This document shows, one piece after another, positions 14,974 through 23,242 of a stretch of DNA of 24,076 nucleotides. The translations under genes were made by a program, and so were the position numbers. The DNA comes from UPXZ01 sp018055865 (GTDB lineage: Bacteria > Bacteroidota > Bacteroidia > Bacteroidales > Paludibacteraceae): assembly GCA_964292695.1 (NCBI GenBank), contig CAXYWB010000030.1, positions 1 to 24,076 on the forward strand. Direction: 5' to 3'. The notes below the pieces were generated by a model. That model was not told the DNA's origin. It did no database searches and worked only from the letters and a program-made list of their open reading frames with translations. Positions within the stretch are counted from its first letter, which is position 1. Each line of letters opens with the position of its first letter.

Positions 14974-15699
14974 ATGATTCGATTTTTTCAAAGAAATTTC
15001 TCAGCCATTTTTACATTCATCATTCTCTCATTTACTGCCTTTTCGCTGGCCGAAGTGCACGAAAAACCTGCTCAGAATAGTATTAAACCGAAGAATGACA
15101 AAGTCAGTTTAACAACCGAAAAAAATATCTCTTCCGTGTACGACAGTTTGCATCTGGAAGCAAAAGGGCTTACACAGCCTGCATTCGATTACGCAATCAA
15201 AAGCTACAGTATGCTGAAGAAAAAAGGATTGCTGGACAATGACTCTATCATTACCATCGTTGATTTTGATCAGCCCAGCTACAAAAAAAGAATGTATATC
15301 ATTGATATAAAGCATTATAAAGTCATTTTCAACACATGGACTGCTCATGGCAAAAACACGGGAACAGCAATTGCAAAAAACTTCAGCAACACCCCTAACT
15401 CACTCAAAAGCAGCCTGGGAGTGTATGTAACAGACGAAACCTACATGGGCAAACACGGCTATTCGCTTCGGCTGATAGGACTCGAAAAATGCAACTCTAG
15501 TACGTTCGATCGAGCCATTGTTGTGCATGGTGCCAGTTATGTAAGTCAGAAAATGATTAACAATCAGGGTTATATCGGAAGGAGCTTTGGCTGTCCGGCA
15601 GTGCCCGAAGAACTCTCTAAGCCCATTATCGACAAGATAAAAGGCCGTTCCTGTTTTTTTATATATAACAGCTCATATCGTCCGTCAATTTTGGTTTGA
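14974..15699 (+). CDS. Murein L,D-transpeptidase, YkuD_2 type
   Basis: A 241-residue exported protein. Residues about 8-26 are a hydrophobic signal peptide or anchor. The catalytic domain (about 95-235) carries H185 in AIVVHGASYV and C207 in GRSFGCPAVP, the His and Cys of L,D-transpeptidases in the YkuD_2 arrangement. Such enzymes form 3-3 crosslinks in peptidoglycan or attach other molecules to it in the periplasm; which reaction occurs here is not visible. The gene stands alone, closed by a strong terminator (15719-15752), and faces the microprotein/DUF4230 genes divergently. The ATG at 14974 gives a proper signal peptide. Confidence 0.9.
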   Translation: MIRFFQRNFSAIFTFIILSFTAFSLAEVHEKPAQNSIKPKNDKVSLTTEKNISSVYDSLHLEAKGLTQPAFDYAIKSYSMLKKKGLLDNDSIITIVDFDQPSYKKRMYIIDIKHYKVIFNTWTAHGKNTGTAIAKNFSNTPNSLKSSLGVYVTDETYMGKHGYSLRLIGLEKCNSSTFDRAIVVHGASYVSQKMINNQGYIGRSFGCPAVPEELSKPIIDKIKGRSCFFIYNSSYRPSILV

Positions 15700-15718
15700 A
15701 AATACAGAACTAATTTAC

Positions 15719-15752
15719 AAATAAGGTTGGATTTTTTCAACCTTATTTTTTT
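15719..15752 (+). terminator. Intrinsic terminator of the L,D-transpeptidase gene
   Basis: AAATAAGGTTG (15719-15729) and CAACCTTATTT (15738-15748) form an 11-bp perfect stem with an 8-base loop, followed by more Ts. Confidence 0.88.
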
Positions 15753-15796
15753 CTAAAGCTTACAATTCCATTTCTTTTTTTATACTGAAAAAATCA

Positions 15797-15804
15797 TAAC
15801 TTTG
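15797..15804 (+). promoter_or_regulatory. -7 element for rarA
   Basis: TAACTTTG matches TAnnTTTG and lies 23 bases before the ATG at 15828. The -33 region is T-rich but has no exact TTTG at the right distance. Confidence 0.55.
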
Positions 15805-15827
15805 TATATTCATTAATTCAATAAAAG

Positions 15828-17093
15828 ATGCCCCCTTTAGCAGAACGGATGCGCCCGAAGAACCTGGACGAATACATCGGTCAAAAACATCTGGTCGGAA
15901 AGAATTCTATTCTCCGGCTGATGATTGACTCGGGGAATATATCCTCATTCATCCTGTGGGGACCTCCGGGTGTGGGTAAAACTACCCTTGCCCGCATCAT
16001 TGCCAATCAACTGGAAAGGCCTTTTTACACGCTCAGTGCTGTTTCTTCTGGTGTAAAAGATGTTCGTGAGGTAATAGAGAAAGCCAAATCGAGTCGATTT
16101 TTTTCTCAGGCAAGTCCCATACTTTTCATTGATGAAATTCACCGGTTCAGCAAATCGCAACAGGATTCGCTTCTGGGAGCTGTGGAAAACGGCACTGTCA
16201 CACTGATTGGCGCCACTACCGAAAATCCCTCATTCGAAGTAATCACACCACTGCTTTCACGTTGCCAGGTGTATGTACTGAAACCGCTGGAGGAGGATGA
16301 TTTGATGGAACTGGCCGACCGGGTAATCAAAAACGACACTGAACTGAAGAAAAGAACCATTCTTGTAGATGAGAAAGAAGCTATGCTCCGATTTTCAGGT
16401 GGAGATGCACGCAAACTACTCAATATTATTGAATTAGTTGTTGGATCCGAATCTGATGTTGAAGTTCACATCACCAACGAAATAGTGACAAACCGCCTTC
16501 AGCAAAACCCGATGGCATACGATAAAGATGGCGAAGTGCATTATGATATCATTTCAGCTTTCATCAAATCTATCCGCGGCAGCGACCCCGACGCAGCAAT
16601 TTACTGGCTGGCACGCATGGTTGCCGGAGGCGAGGACCCGAAATTTATAGCACGGAGGTTGGTCATTTCAGCTGCCGAAGATATCGGCCTGGCTAATCCA
16701 AATGCCTTGCTGCTTGCTAACACTTGCTTTGATGCCTTGCACAAAATTGGCTGGCCAGAAGGACGCATTATCTTAGCCGAAACCACCATTTATCTGGCTT
16801 CATCTCCCAAAAGTAATTCGGCATACCTGGCTATCGATGCAGCGCTGGCATTGGTCGAAAAAACAGGAAATCTTCCCGTACCACTCCATCTGCGCAATGC
16901 ACCTACCCGCCTGATGAAAAACCTGGATTACGGAAAAGGATACAAATATTCTCATGATTTTGACAATAACTTTATAGAGCAACAATTCATGCCGGATAAA
17001 CTGGAAAAAGAACGTATCTGGAAAGTTCAGGACAATCCGGCTGAAAGAAAAACGGGTGAATGGCTTCGTACTCTTTGGAAAGGAAAATACTAA
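15828..17093 (+). CDS. rarA: Replication-associated recombination protein A (MgsA/WRNIP1 family AAA+ ATPase)
   Basis: A 421-residue cytoplasmic AAA+ ATPase that acts at stalled replication forks. The N-terminus PLAERMRPKNLDEYIGQKHLVG is diagnostic. Walker A is GPPGVGKTT at 45-53 and Walker B is ILFIDEIHRF with D102/E103. Sensor 1 lies in LIGATTENPSFE, an arginine-finger region in LLSRCQVY, and sensor 2 in GGDARKLLNIIE. The C-terminal tetramerisation part (about 240-421) is complete, with HYDIISAFIKSIRGSDPDAAIYWLARM. Length is usual for the family. The next gene starts 11 bases after the stop, so they are probably cotranscribed. Confidence 0.97.
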   Translation: MPPLAERMRPKNLDEYIGQKHLVGKNSILRLMIDSGNISSFILWGPPGVGKTTLARIIANQLERPFYTLSAVSSGVKDVREVIEKAKSSRFFSQASPILFIDEIHRFSKSQQDSLLGAVENGTVTLIGATTENPSFEVITPLLSRCQVYVLKPLEEDDLMELADRVIKNDTELKKRTILVDEKEAMLRFSGGDARKLLNIIELVVGSESDVEVHITNEIVTNRLQQNPMAYDKDGEVHYDIISAFIKSIRGSDPDAAIYWLARMVAGGEDPKFIARRLVISAAEDIGLANPNALLLANTCFDALHKIGWPEGRIILAETTIYLASSPKSNSAYLAIDAALALVEKTGNLPVPLHLRNAPTRLMKNLDYGKGYKYSHDFDNNFIEQQFMPDKLEKERIWKVQDNPAERKTGEWLRTLWKGKY

Positions 17094-17104
17094 ATTGACT
17101 CATT

Positions 17105-17977
17105 ATGAAAAAGTTAACACTCACATTTCTTGTGACACTGGCACTCATGTCGTGCTCTGTTCAAAATCAAGTTTCAACCAAAACACCTGCGGAATTGAAT
17201 GTGATGACATTCAACATCAGACTTGATCATCAGAATGACAACGAAAACAACTGGAAATTCAGGCAAGTTCGTGTAGCAAATTCTGTCAGCTTTTATGAGG
17301 CTGACATAGTGGGAATGCAGGAGGTGCTTCACAATCAGTTGCTGGACATACGTCAGGCATTGAAAAACTACAACTATATTGGAGTTGGCAGAGCCGACGG
17401 GAAAGAAAAAGGGGAATACAGTCCGATTTTTTATCATACCGAAAGAATGACTTTGCTATCGTCGGGTACTTTTTGGTTGAGCGAAACGCCTGATGCAATT
17501 GGCCTCAAGGGCTGGGATGCAGCCATCGAGCGAATTGCCACCTGGGCTGTATTTCGGGAGAAATTGAGTGGTAAGTCATTCTTTGTACTGAACACGCACT
17601 TTGATCATAAAGGAGAAACTGCACGACAGGAAAGCGGCAACCTGATACTGAAAAAAGTAAATGAACTGGCCGGAGAAATGCCTGTATTGGTTTTGGGCGA
17701 TTTCAATGCTTCGCCTGTATCATCCGTAATAAAGAATATTGTTGATGCCAATAACCCTCTTCATTTAACCGATTCACGAACAATTTCACCCGTGGTTTAC
17801 GGTCCGGATTGGTCATTTCATGATTTTGGACGTACACCTTTGGCAGAAAGGGAACTGATTGATTATATTTTTGTGAAAAACGAAGTGAGGGTTCTGAAAT
17901 ACGGAGTTTTAGCGGAGCAGGAAGGGAAAGATTTTCTTTCGGACCATTGCCCGGTACTGGTGAAGGTACAATTCTAA
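17105..17977 (+). CDS. Lipoprotein of the endonuclease/exonuclease/phosphatase fold
   Basis: A 290-residue exported phosphodiesterase or phosphatase. The N-terminus MKKLTLTFLVTLALMSC has a lipobox with C17 as the lipidated residue. The EEP domain has all its usual catalytic and metal residues: N37 (TFNIR), E73 (MQEV), H165 (NTHFDH), D199/N201 (GDFN) and D280/H281 (SDHCP). Substrate cannot be read from sequence; secreted relatives act on nucleic acids, sugar phosphates or phospholipid headgroups. No acidic residues follow C17 that would suggest surface export, so a periplasmic location is likelier. It follows rarA by 11 bases, and its last four bases overlap the convergent lpxH gene. Confidence 0.88.
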   Translation: MKKLTLTFLVTLALMSCSVQNQVSTKTPAELNVMTFNIRLDHQNDNENNWKFRQVRVANSVSFYEADIVGMQEVLHNQLLDIRQALKNYNYIGVGRADGKEKGEYSPIFYHTERMTLLSSGTFWLSETPDAIGLKGWDAAIERIATWAVFREKLSGKSFFVLNTHFDHKGETARQESGNLILKKVNELAGEMPVLVLGDFNASPVSSVIKNIVDANNPLHLTDSRTISPVVYGPDWSFHDFGRTPLAERELIDYIFVKNEVRVLKYGVLAEQEGKDFLSDHCPVLVKVQF

Positions 17978-18714
17978 GCGGGTGCATCTGCTTCCAGCCT
18001 GAAATTCACACCATCAAAAATTCCATAGGAGAAAATACCTATAAAATCGCCTAAAATAATAACTCTCGATTGGGTTTTCAGTTCCAGATCCAATTCTATA
18101 TGTCTGTGACCGAAAATAAGGAAATCGACATCATGACTTTCAATAAATTTCTTTGCAAAAACGACCAGCGGTTCGTTTTCTTCACCCTGATAGTTGTTTT
18201 CGAGGTGAAGAATCTTTTCCCTGTTACTCTTGGACCATGCATATCCGAAATTTTGCCCTATCCGGGGTGGGAGCAACTGAAATAACTTCTGAAGAGTCGG
18301 ACTGTGGAATATTCTCCTGATTATCTTAAATCCTTTTTCATCTGAAAAAAGTTCGTCTCCGTGAGCTAAGTAGAATTTCTTGCCACTAAGTTCTATAATT
18401 TCAGCCATGCGGTGAATTTTCAATCCAATCTCGTGTTCCAGATATCCAAAAGTCCAGATATCATGATTTCCTGTAAAGTAATGTATTTCAATTCCACTAT
18501 CAGTCAGTTCGGCCATTTTTCCCAGAAAACGGACAAATCCTTTGGGCATCACCGTTTTATACTCAAACCAGAAATCAAACATATCGCCAAGCATGTAAAT
18601 GGCCTCAGCATCGGATTTGACTTTATCCAGCCAGTTCACCAGACGCATTTCGTGCTCACGGGGATTTTTCACAAGCCGGGAACCTAAATGTGCATCGGAA
18701 ACGAAGTAAATCAT
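17974..18714 (-). CDS. lpxH: UDP-2,3-diacylglucosamine diphosphatase
   Basis: A 246-residue calcineurin-like metallophosphoesterase that converts UDP-2,3-diacylglucosamine to lipid X in lipid A synthesis at the cytoplasmic face of the inner membrane. Metal ligands are all present: D7 and H9 (SDAHLG), D44 (GDMFDFW), N83 (GNHD), H118 (HGD), and H203/H205 (GHRH). FDFWFEY and the helical insertion around 125-170 match LpxH rather than general phosphoesterases. The TAG stop shares bases with the TAA of the lipoprotein gene on the other strand. It lies 37 bases after the SufT-like gene and probably belongs to that transcript. Confidence 0.92.
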   Translation of the reverse strand: MIYFVSDAHLGSRLVKNPREHEMRLVNWLDKVKSDAEAIYMLGDMFDFWFEYKTVMPKGFVRFLGKMAELTDSGIEIHYFTGNHDIWTFGYLEHEIGLKIHRMAEIIELSGKKFYLAHGDELFSDEKGFKIIRRIFHSPTLQKLFQLLPPRIGQNFGYAWSKSNREKILHLENNYQGEENEPLVVFAKKFIESHDVDFLIFGHRHIELDLELKTQSRVIILGDFIGIFSYGIFDGVNFRLEADAPA

Positions 18715-18751
18715 GAGTGATTGAGTAGTTGAATGGTTGAAAAGTTCAAAT

Positions 18752-19066
18752 TTATAGAAAGCCCAGTTCCAATTGAGCTTCCTCGCTCATCATATCTTTA
18801 TCCCAGGGCGGGTCAAAAACGATATTTACATTGGCTTTATTAATGCCTTCAACGCTTTCTACTTTCATTATCACATCTTCAACAATGAAATCCACAGCAG
18901 GACAATTGGGAGCTGTAAGGGTCATATCAATATCCACCACACCTTCCTCTTTTACTTCAATTTTGTAAATCAATCCCAAATCATAAATATTCACTGGTAT
19001 CTCGGGATCGAATACGGTGCGAAGCATTCTTACTATTCTTTCTTCTTTTTCTAAAAACTCATTCAT
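18752..19066 (-). CDS. SufT/MIP18-like iron-sulfur assembly factor (DUF59)
   Basis: A 104-residue protein of the MIP18/DUF59 family, which helps deliver or mature iron-sulfur clusters. VFDPEIPVNIYDLGLIY (18-34) and TLTAPNCP with C55 (49-56) are the conserved segments; the cysteine is the usual functional residue. The start at 19066 is preferred to an upstream ATG at 19096, because a -7 element (19094-19101) would put the longer start before the transcript. No other Suf gene is visible nearby. lpxH follows after 37 bases. PaaD-like roles are possible for this family but no phenylacetate genes are present. Confidence 0.88.
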   Translation of the reverse strand: MNEFLEKEERIVRMLRTVFDPEIPVNIYDLGLIYKIEVKEEGVVDIDMTLTAPNCPAVDFIVEDVIMKVESVEGINKANVNIVFDPPWDKDMMSEEAQLELGFL

Positions 19067-19093
19067 GTTCAGTTGTTGTAATTTACTTTCAAA

Positions 19094-19101
19094 CAAATTT
19101 A
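19094..19101 (-). promoter_or_regulatory. Candidate -7 element of the SufT-like gene
   Basis: TAAATTTG on the minus strand matches TAnnTTTG; a TTG lies 18 bases further up (19120-19122). It would start the transcript some 20 bases before 19066 and so helps decide the start codon. Confidence 0.5.
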
Positions 19102-19118
19102 CACCTTAAAAAGTTGCT

Positions 19119-19520
19119 TCAACGTTCACTTTCTGCTATTAATTTATCGAAAAGATCAAACTGAGACACCAATTTTCCATCCACTACTACTACGGTTGTC
19201 ACTTTGGCTGTTACACACAATTTATTATCCGGTCTGCGGTATATGGCCTGATGAAAAATATATCTCACCCCTTCTTTTTTCACATTCAACTTGCAAACAA
19301 ATTCATCCCGTGAGCGTAACGGATTTTTGTATGCTATTTCTATTCGTGCTACCACGGCATCAATTCCTTGTTCATGAAGTTCAGAGAAACTTACATGACT
19401 GTTCAGCAAAAATTCGTGACGTGTATGTTCCAGATAATTCTGATACACTGCATTATTCACAATCCCCTGCAAATCACATTCGTAATCGCGCACTTTGAAG
19501 TCCAATTCGTAAGTATACAT
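19119..19520 (-). CDS. Hotdog-fold acyl-CoA thioesterase (YbgC/FadM-like)
   Basis: A 133-residue single hotdog domain. The family signature is RDYECDLQGIVNNAVYQNYLEHTR (11-34), with catalytic D16 and the following G-I-V-N-N and Y-x-x-Y-x-E pattern. Length is typical of 4HBT enzymes that hydrolyse acyl-CoA in the cytoplasm. Chain-length preference is unknown. It lies between the O-methyltransferase (85 bases upstream) and the SufT-like gene (52 bases downstream), all on the minus strand. Confidence 0.9.
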   Translation of the reverse strand: MYTYELDFKVRDYECDLQGIVNNAVYQNYLEHTRHEFLLNSHVSFSELHEQGIDAVVARIEIAYKNPLRSRDEFVCKLNVKKEGVRYIFHQAIYRRPDNKLCVTAKVTTVVVVDGKLVSQFDLFDKLIAESER

Positions 19521-19605
19521 TTTTTCTGTCAGATTTTTTTAACTAAAACAAACGAAAAAGATAAAAGAGAAAAGAAAAGAGAAAATTCAAATTCATTGTT
19601 TGATA

Positions 19606-20232
19606 CTACTTTTTTCGGATAATTGTCAAGCCATCCCGAAGGGGCAAAATGACCTTTTCTATCCTATTATCAGCTTTAATCAGACCGTTGAAACGAATAA
19701 TTTCGCTGGTTTGCCGGTCGTTTGACTGCACGTTTTCAATCACTTTACCTGCCCAAATCGTATTGTCGACAAGGATAAATCCGCCGGCTTTTACTTTAGG
19801 GAAAACAGCTTCATAATATCGTCTGTACTGACTTTTATCAGCATCCACAAAAACCAGATCGTAATCGTATTTAAGCGAGGGAACGATTTCCAACGCATTG
19901 CCAATATGAAGATTAATCTTACCCTCAAAAGGAGACTGGCGGAAATTATCCCGGATAAAATCTTCCAGTTCGTCATCTATTTCGATGGTATCAACAAATC
20001 CGCTTTCGGGCAACGATTCGGCAAAACAAAGTGCAGAATATCCGGTAAAAGTTCCAATTTCCAAAACTCGCTCCGGTCGAATCATCCGGGATATCATACT
20101 CAACACACGCCCTTGTAGATGGCCCGAGCACATTCGGGGATTCATCAGTTTCACCCAGGTTTTGCGGTTTATTGCAGCCAGATATTCCGGCTCTTCATCT
20201 ATATGTTGCAGTACATAATCGTCGAGTGTCAT
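19606..20232 (-). CDS. SAM-dependent O-methyltransferase (catechol-type, Methyltransf_3)
   Basis: A 208-residue class I methyltransferase. The SAM loop is VLEIGTFTGYSAL (56-68), the acidic strand end is IEID (83-86), and the metal site is formed by D130 (FVDADKSQYRRYY) with D156/N157 (ILVDNTIWAGKV), the pattern of cation-dependent catechol or caffeoyl-CoA type enzymes. Substrate is unknown in Bacteroidota. The ATG is two bases after the stop of the upstream M16 peptidase gene, so translation of the two is probably coupled. Confidence 0.92.
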   Translation of the reverse strand: MTLDDYVLQHIDEEPEYLAAINRKTWVKLMNPRMCSGHLQGRVLSMISRMIRPERVLEIGTFTGYSALCFAESLPESGFVDTIEIDDELEDFIRDNFRQSPFEGKINLHIGNALEIVPSLKYDYDLVFVDADKSQYRRYYEAVFPKVKAGGFILVDNTIWAGKVIENVQSNDRQTSEIIRFNGLIKADNRIEKVILPLRDGLTIIRKK

Positions 20233-20234
20233 AA

Positions 20235-21458
20235 TCAGGTGTATTTCAGCACAGTCAGTTTATTTACATCAAACATTTCGGAAGCTACCTGTTGCAAACG
20301 GTCAGTTGTTATTTCTTCAATTTTCTTTCTTATTTGCTCATTGGAATCGAATTTTCCGTATCGCAGGTAGCTTTTCCCAAGAGAAAGTGCCATACTTTCC
20401 TTGTTTTCGGCAGCTATTGCCAGTTGGCCCTCGAGCTGGAGTTTGTATTTTTTGAGTTTTGGTTCAGAAATCCTGCTATCGCACAATTTCATTAATTCCG
20501 TCCGAACCAGGCGTTCGCATTTATCTGCATTTTCCGGATCGGTACCAAAATAGACTCCCCACCAGCCACAATCCGTAAAAGTCTGTACCGAAGATTCGAC
20601 CGTATAAACCAGTCCATTGCGTTCTCTGAGCGAAAGATTGAGCAAACTATTCATTCCGGGTCCACCCAGAATATTATTCAGCAGATACATGGTCATTCTT
20701 TCGGGATGATAAAGGTCGTATGCTCTCGCTCCCATCAGCACATGCACCTGATGCGTATCCCGGCTGATGGTTTTTACTTCTTTGCTCGTTGTTGGAGGTA
20801 TTATACGGGCGTGATTTCCATATCCTTTCTGACGAAAATCGAAATATTTGGAAACCCACCTGATAATTTTTTTCAAATCTTGGCTGCCTGAAGAAAAGAA
20901 AACCATATTTTCTGGCTGATAGAATGTATGATAAAATTCCATCGCTTTTTTTGAAGTGAATTTTTCCAGATTTTCCGATCTTCCCAACACATTGTGAGCC
21001 ATCGGATTGGAGTCAAAAAGGATTTCTTCGAAGTCATCGTAAATTAATTCAGAAGGGCTGTCTTTGTACGATTGGATTTCATCCTGTATCACCAATAATT
21101 CTTTTTCCACTTCCGCTTCAGGAAATCGGGAGTGCTGTACCAGATCGGCTATCAGTTCAATGGTTCTTTCGGTATATTCACTCAGAAAACCGGCGTATAT
21201 TACCGTTTCCTCCTTGGATGTATAGGCATTCAATTCGCCTCCTACATCCTCCAGCCTGTTGATAATCTGAGACGATCGCCGTTTGTTGGTTCCCTTGAAC
21301 AACATGTGCTCAATGAAATGTGCCATTCCCTGCTCATCTTCGTTTTCGTCTCTTGAGCCCACATTGACAATAACTCCGCAGTACGAAACCGGTGACGACT
21401 GAGGTAAATGAATTATTCTCAGCCCTTTATCTGTTAGAAATGTGTTATAATGTTCCAA
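20235..21458 (-). CDS. M16 family zinc peptidase
   Basis: A 407-residue protein with the inverted zinc motif H47-F-I-E-H51 (MAHFIEHMLFKGT) and the distal ligand E127 in LLVIQDEIQSY, 76 residues after H51, the normal spacing for M16. The second, non-catalytic half (about 190-407) contains the GGPGMNSLLNLSLRERNGLVYTV segment typical of the family. No signal peptide is seen, so it is probably cytoplasmic, like the processing-peptidase-type members. It leads the operon with the O-methyltransferase. A -7 element lies at 21484-21491. Confidence 0.95.
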   Translation of the reverse strand: MEHYNTFLTDKGLRIIHLPQSSPVSYCGVIVNVGSRDENEDEQGMAHFIEHMLFKGTNKRRSSQIINRLEDVGGELNAYTSKEETVIYAGFLSEYTERTIELIADLVQHSRFPEAEVEKELLVIQDEIQSYKDSPSELIYDDFEEILFDSNPMAHNVLGRSENLEKFTSKKAMEFYHTFYQPENMVFFSSGSQDLKKIIRWVSKYFDFRQKGYGNHARIIPPTTSKEVKTISRDTHQVHVLMGARAYDLYHPERMTMYLLNNILGGPGMNSLLNLSLRERNGLVYTVESSVQTFTDCGWWGVYFGTDPENADKCERLVRTELMKLCDSRISEPKLKKYKLQLEGQLAIAAENKESMALSLGKSYLRYGKFDSNEQIRKKIEEITTDRLQQVASEMFDVNKLTVLKYT

Positions 21459-21483
21459 TTCTGATTATGTAAAAAATGGCCTG

Positions 21484-21491
21484 CAAAGTTA
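21484..21491 (-). promoter_or_regulatory. -7 element of the M16 peptidase operon
   Basis: TAACTTTG on the minus strand matches TAnnTTTG, 25 bases before the ATG. The nearest TTTG (21508-21511) is only 16 bases upstream and forms part of the terminator of the preceding gene. Confidence 0.5.
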
Positions 21492-21508
21492 ACACTTTTT
21501 ATTGACGC

Positions 21509-21536
21509 AAAAAAGGCCGCCCGAAAGCAGCCTTTT
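21509..21536 (-). terminator. Intrinsic terminator of the TPR gene
   Basis: On the minus strand AAAAGGCTGC (21527-21536) pairs with GCGGCCTTTT (21511-21520), a 10-bp stem with one G-T pair and a 6-base loop, followed by Ts. It lies 21 bases after the TPR stop codon. Confidence 0.85.
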
Positions 21537-21557
21537 ATTTTGTTTTTTGAATCTGGT

Positions 21558-23150
21558 TTATTTTCTTTTTACAGAATCAATACTTGTAATTACCTGTTTG
21601 GCTATGGCGTTTTCGGGATCGAGTTCCAGCACCTTCACCCAGTATGAACGGGATTGTGGATAATCGTCCTTTTTCAGGAAATAAATACCCATATACTGAT
21701 AAACTTCCATGATTTCGCTTTTGCGTTCAGTCGGAGTCAGAAGCAACGTAGGCAGCAATTTTTCATAATAGGGCTTTGCAAGTCCTTTAGTTGTTTCGGG
21801 GTCCATGGCAGAATTTGCACGAGCCTGATATAGTAGTCCAACGTATTGATCCGGGAAAGTGGTAGCCATATTGCCGAATGCGTCGCTTGCTTTGGACAAG
21901 TACTCATAACGATTCAACTCATCTGGAGTAGCTGTGAGATCTGTTCCTGCACTATAATATGCCACACCCAACGAATACATATCTGCCAGTGTGTGAGCCG
22001 GATTTACATCAATTACTTTCTGATAGTATTGAATAGCTTTTGGATAATCCCTGGCTCGTTCATATGCACGTGCAATGTCGGTAATTCCGCTGATGCGGGT
22101 TGTATCCGCCTCGTAAGCTAACTCATAATATTTTGCTGCACCTTGATAATCTTTTGTTTTGTTGAGCATTTCGGCATAGAAAGCATAATCCTGATAAATC
22201 AAATCCGATTTGCTGGTTGTATTAACAAGTGTTTGAGCTATGGGGATTGCTTCATCATATTTGTTTTGATCGTGTAAACTGTACATTTTCAGACGATTAG
22301 TTACGGTATTCACCGGAGCTTTAGCTAATGCTTCCAACGATCCGGTGAAATCTTTATTGAAATAAAGTATCTCGCCGTAAGTTTGATAATCTTCAGGTTG
22401 AGGTTTAATCAAACTCATGTATTTTTCAAATGCTTTTTTAGCTTCGGGATAAAAACCGTTTTTGTAACGCAAATCGGCTTGAGTTTTCCATCCATATTCG
22501 TAGTTAGGATCCAGTGTAGTGGTTTTATCCAGATAATCGAAAGCAATTTGTTTTCTTGTTCCTACATACAGTTGAGCCAATTTAACAAGTGCAATTTTAG
22601 AATTGGGGTCAAAATAAACTGCATTTTCGAAACTTACAGCTGCTTCGTTGTTTTTTCCATTGGCCATCAACTGATTTCCCTCAAAAATATAAGGAAGCGC
22701 ACTTTTCTTATCTGCTTTTTTAGCTTTAGCTATATACATATCGGTCAATGCTTTATTTTTAATCAGCGTAAAAGCCTCAGCAATAGCTACCTGCATTTTC
22801 GGATCTTTTTTATACAGTTTATTACCACTGATTGCTTTAAGGGCTTTTTCAGCAACTTTGGGTTCGGTTGCCAACTGAATAGCAGCCATACCAACACTAT
22901 TGAATAAGTTAGCCGGATCTGCCTGCAGTCCTTTGCTGAAAGATTCACTTGCTGCTTTTTGGTTATTTTCTTTCAGATTTATCATTCCCAAATAGTAATA
23001 ATCAACTGCATCAAGATTTGGTGTAGCTAAAAATAAAGATTTGGCTTTTTTCATATCACCCGATTCGTAATAATCTATCGCCGTTTTGTTGCTTGCCGAC
23101 AACATGGTAAAAAGTGCCACAAACAGTGTTAAAATCATTCCTTTTTTCAT
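21558..23150 (-). CDS. Secreted tetratricopeptide-repeat protein
   Basis: A 530-residue protein with a Sec signal peptide (about 1-20, MKKGMILTLFVALFTMLSAS) followed almost entirely by TPR-type helix pairs, for example AVDYYYLGMINLKENNQKAASESFSKGLQADP, NNEAAVSFENAVYFDPNS and YPKAIQYYQKVIDVNPAH. It should act as a periplasmic protein-binding scaffold. It follows the PstS-like gene by 92 bases on the same strand. In many Bacteroidales such a pair lies beside ExbB/ExbD/TonB genes (general recollection); those would be beyond the right edge and are not visible. The terminator is at 21509-21536. Confidence 0.88.
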   Translation of the reverse strand: MKKGMILTLFVALFTMLSASNKTAIDYYESGDMKKAKSLFLATPNLDAVDYYYLGMINLKENNQKAASESFSKGLQADPANLFNSVGMAAIQLATEPKVAEKALKAISGNKLYKKDPKMQVAIAEAFTLIKNKALTDMYIAKAKKADKKSALPYIFEGNQLMANGKNNEAAVSFENAVYFDPNSKIALVKLAQLYVGTRKQIAFDYLDKTTTLDPNYEYGWKTQADLRYKNGFYPEAKKAFEKYMSLIKPQPEDYQTYGEILYFNKDFTGSLEALAKAPVNTVTNRLKMYSLHDQNKYDEAIPIAQTLVNTTSKSDLIYQDYAFYAEMLNKTKDYQGAAKYYELAYEADTTRISGITDIARAYERARDYPKAIQYYQKVIDVNPAHTLADMYSLGVAYYSAGTDLTATPDELNRYEYLSKASDAFGNMATTFPDQYVGLLYQARANSAMDPETTKGLAKPYYEKLLPTLLLTPTERKSEIMEVYQYMGIYFLKKDDYPQSRSYWVKVLELDPENAIAKQVITSIDSVKRK

Positions 23151-23242
23151 TTTTCTTTTATATAATTGTTAATATTAATATCAATGTAATGTCTATTCTC
23201 CAAATTTTATACCAAATCTTTGTTTTTGATATTCATTTAAGA

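Noticed and set aside
22383..22907. 174-codon plus-strand frame inside the TPR gene
   Set aside because: It runs antisense to clear TPR repeats and is rich in Phe, Ile and Cys, as expected from the reverse of a Lys/Glu-rich gene.
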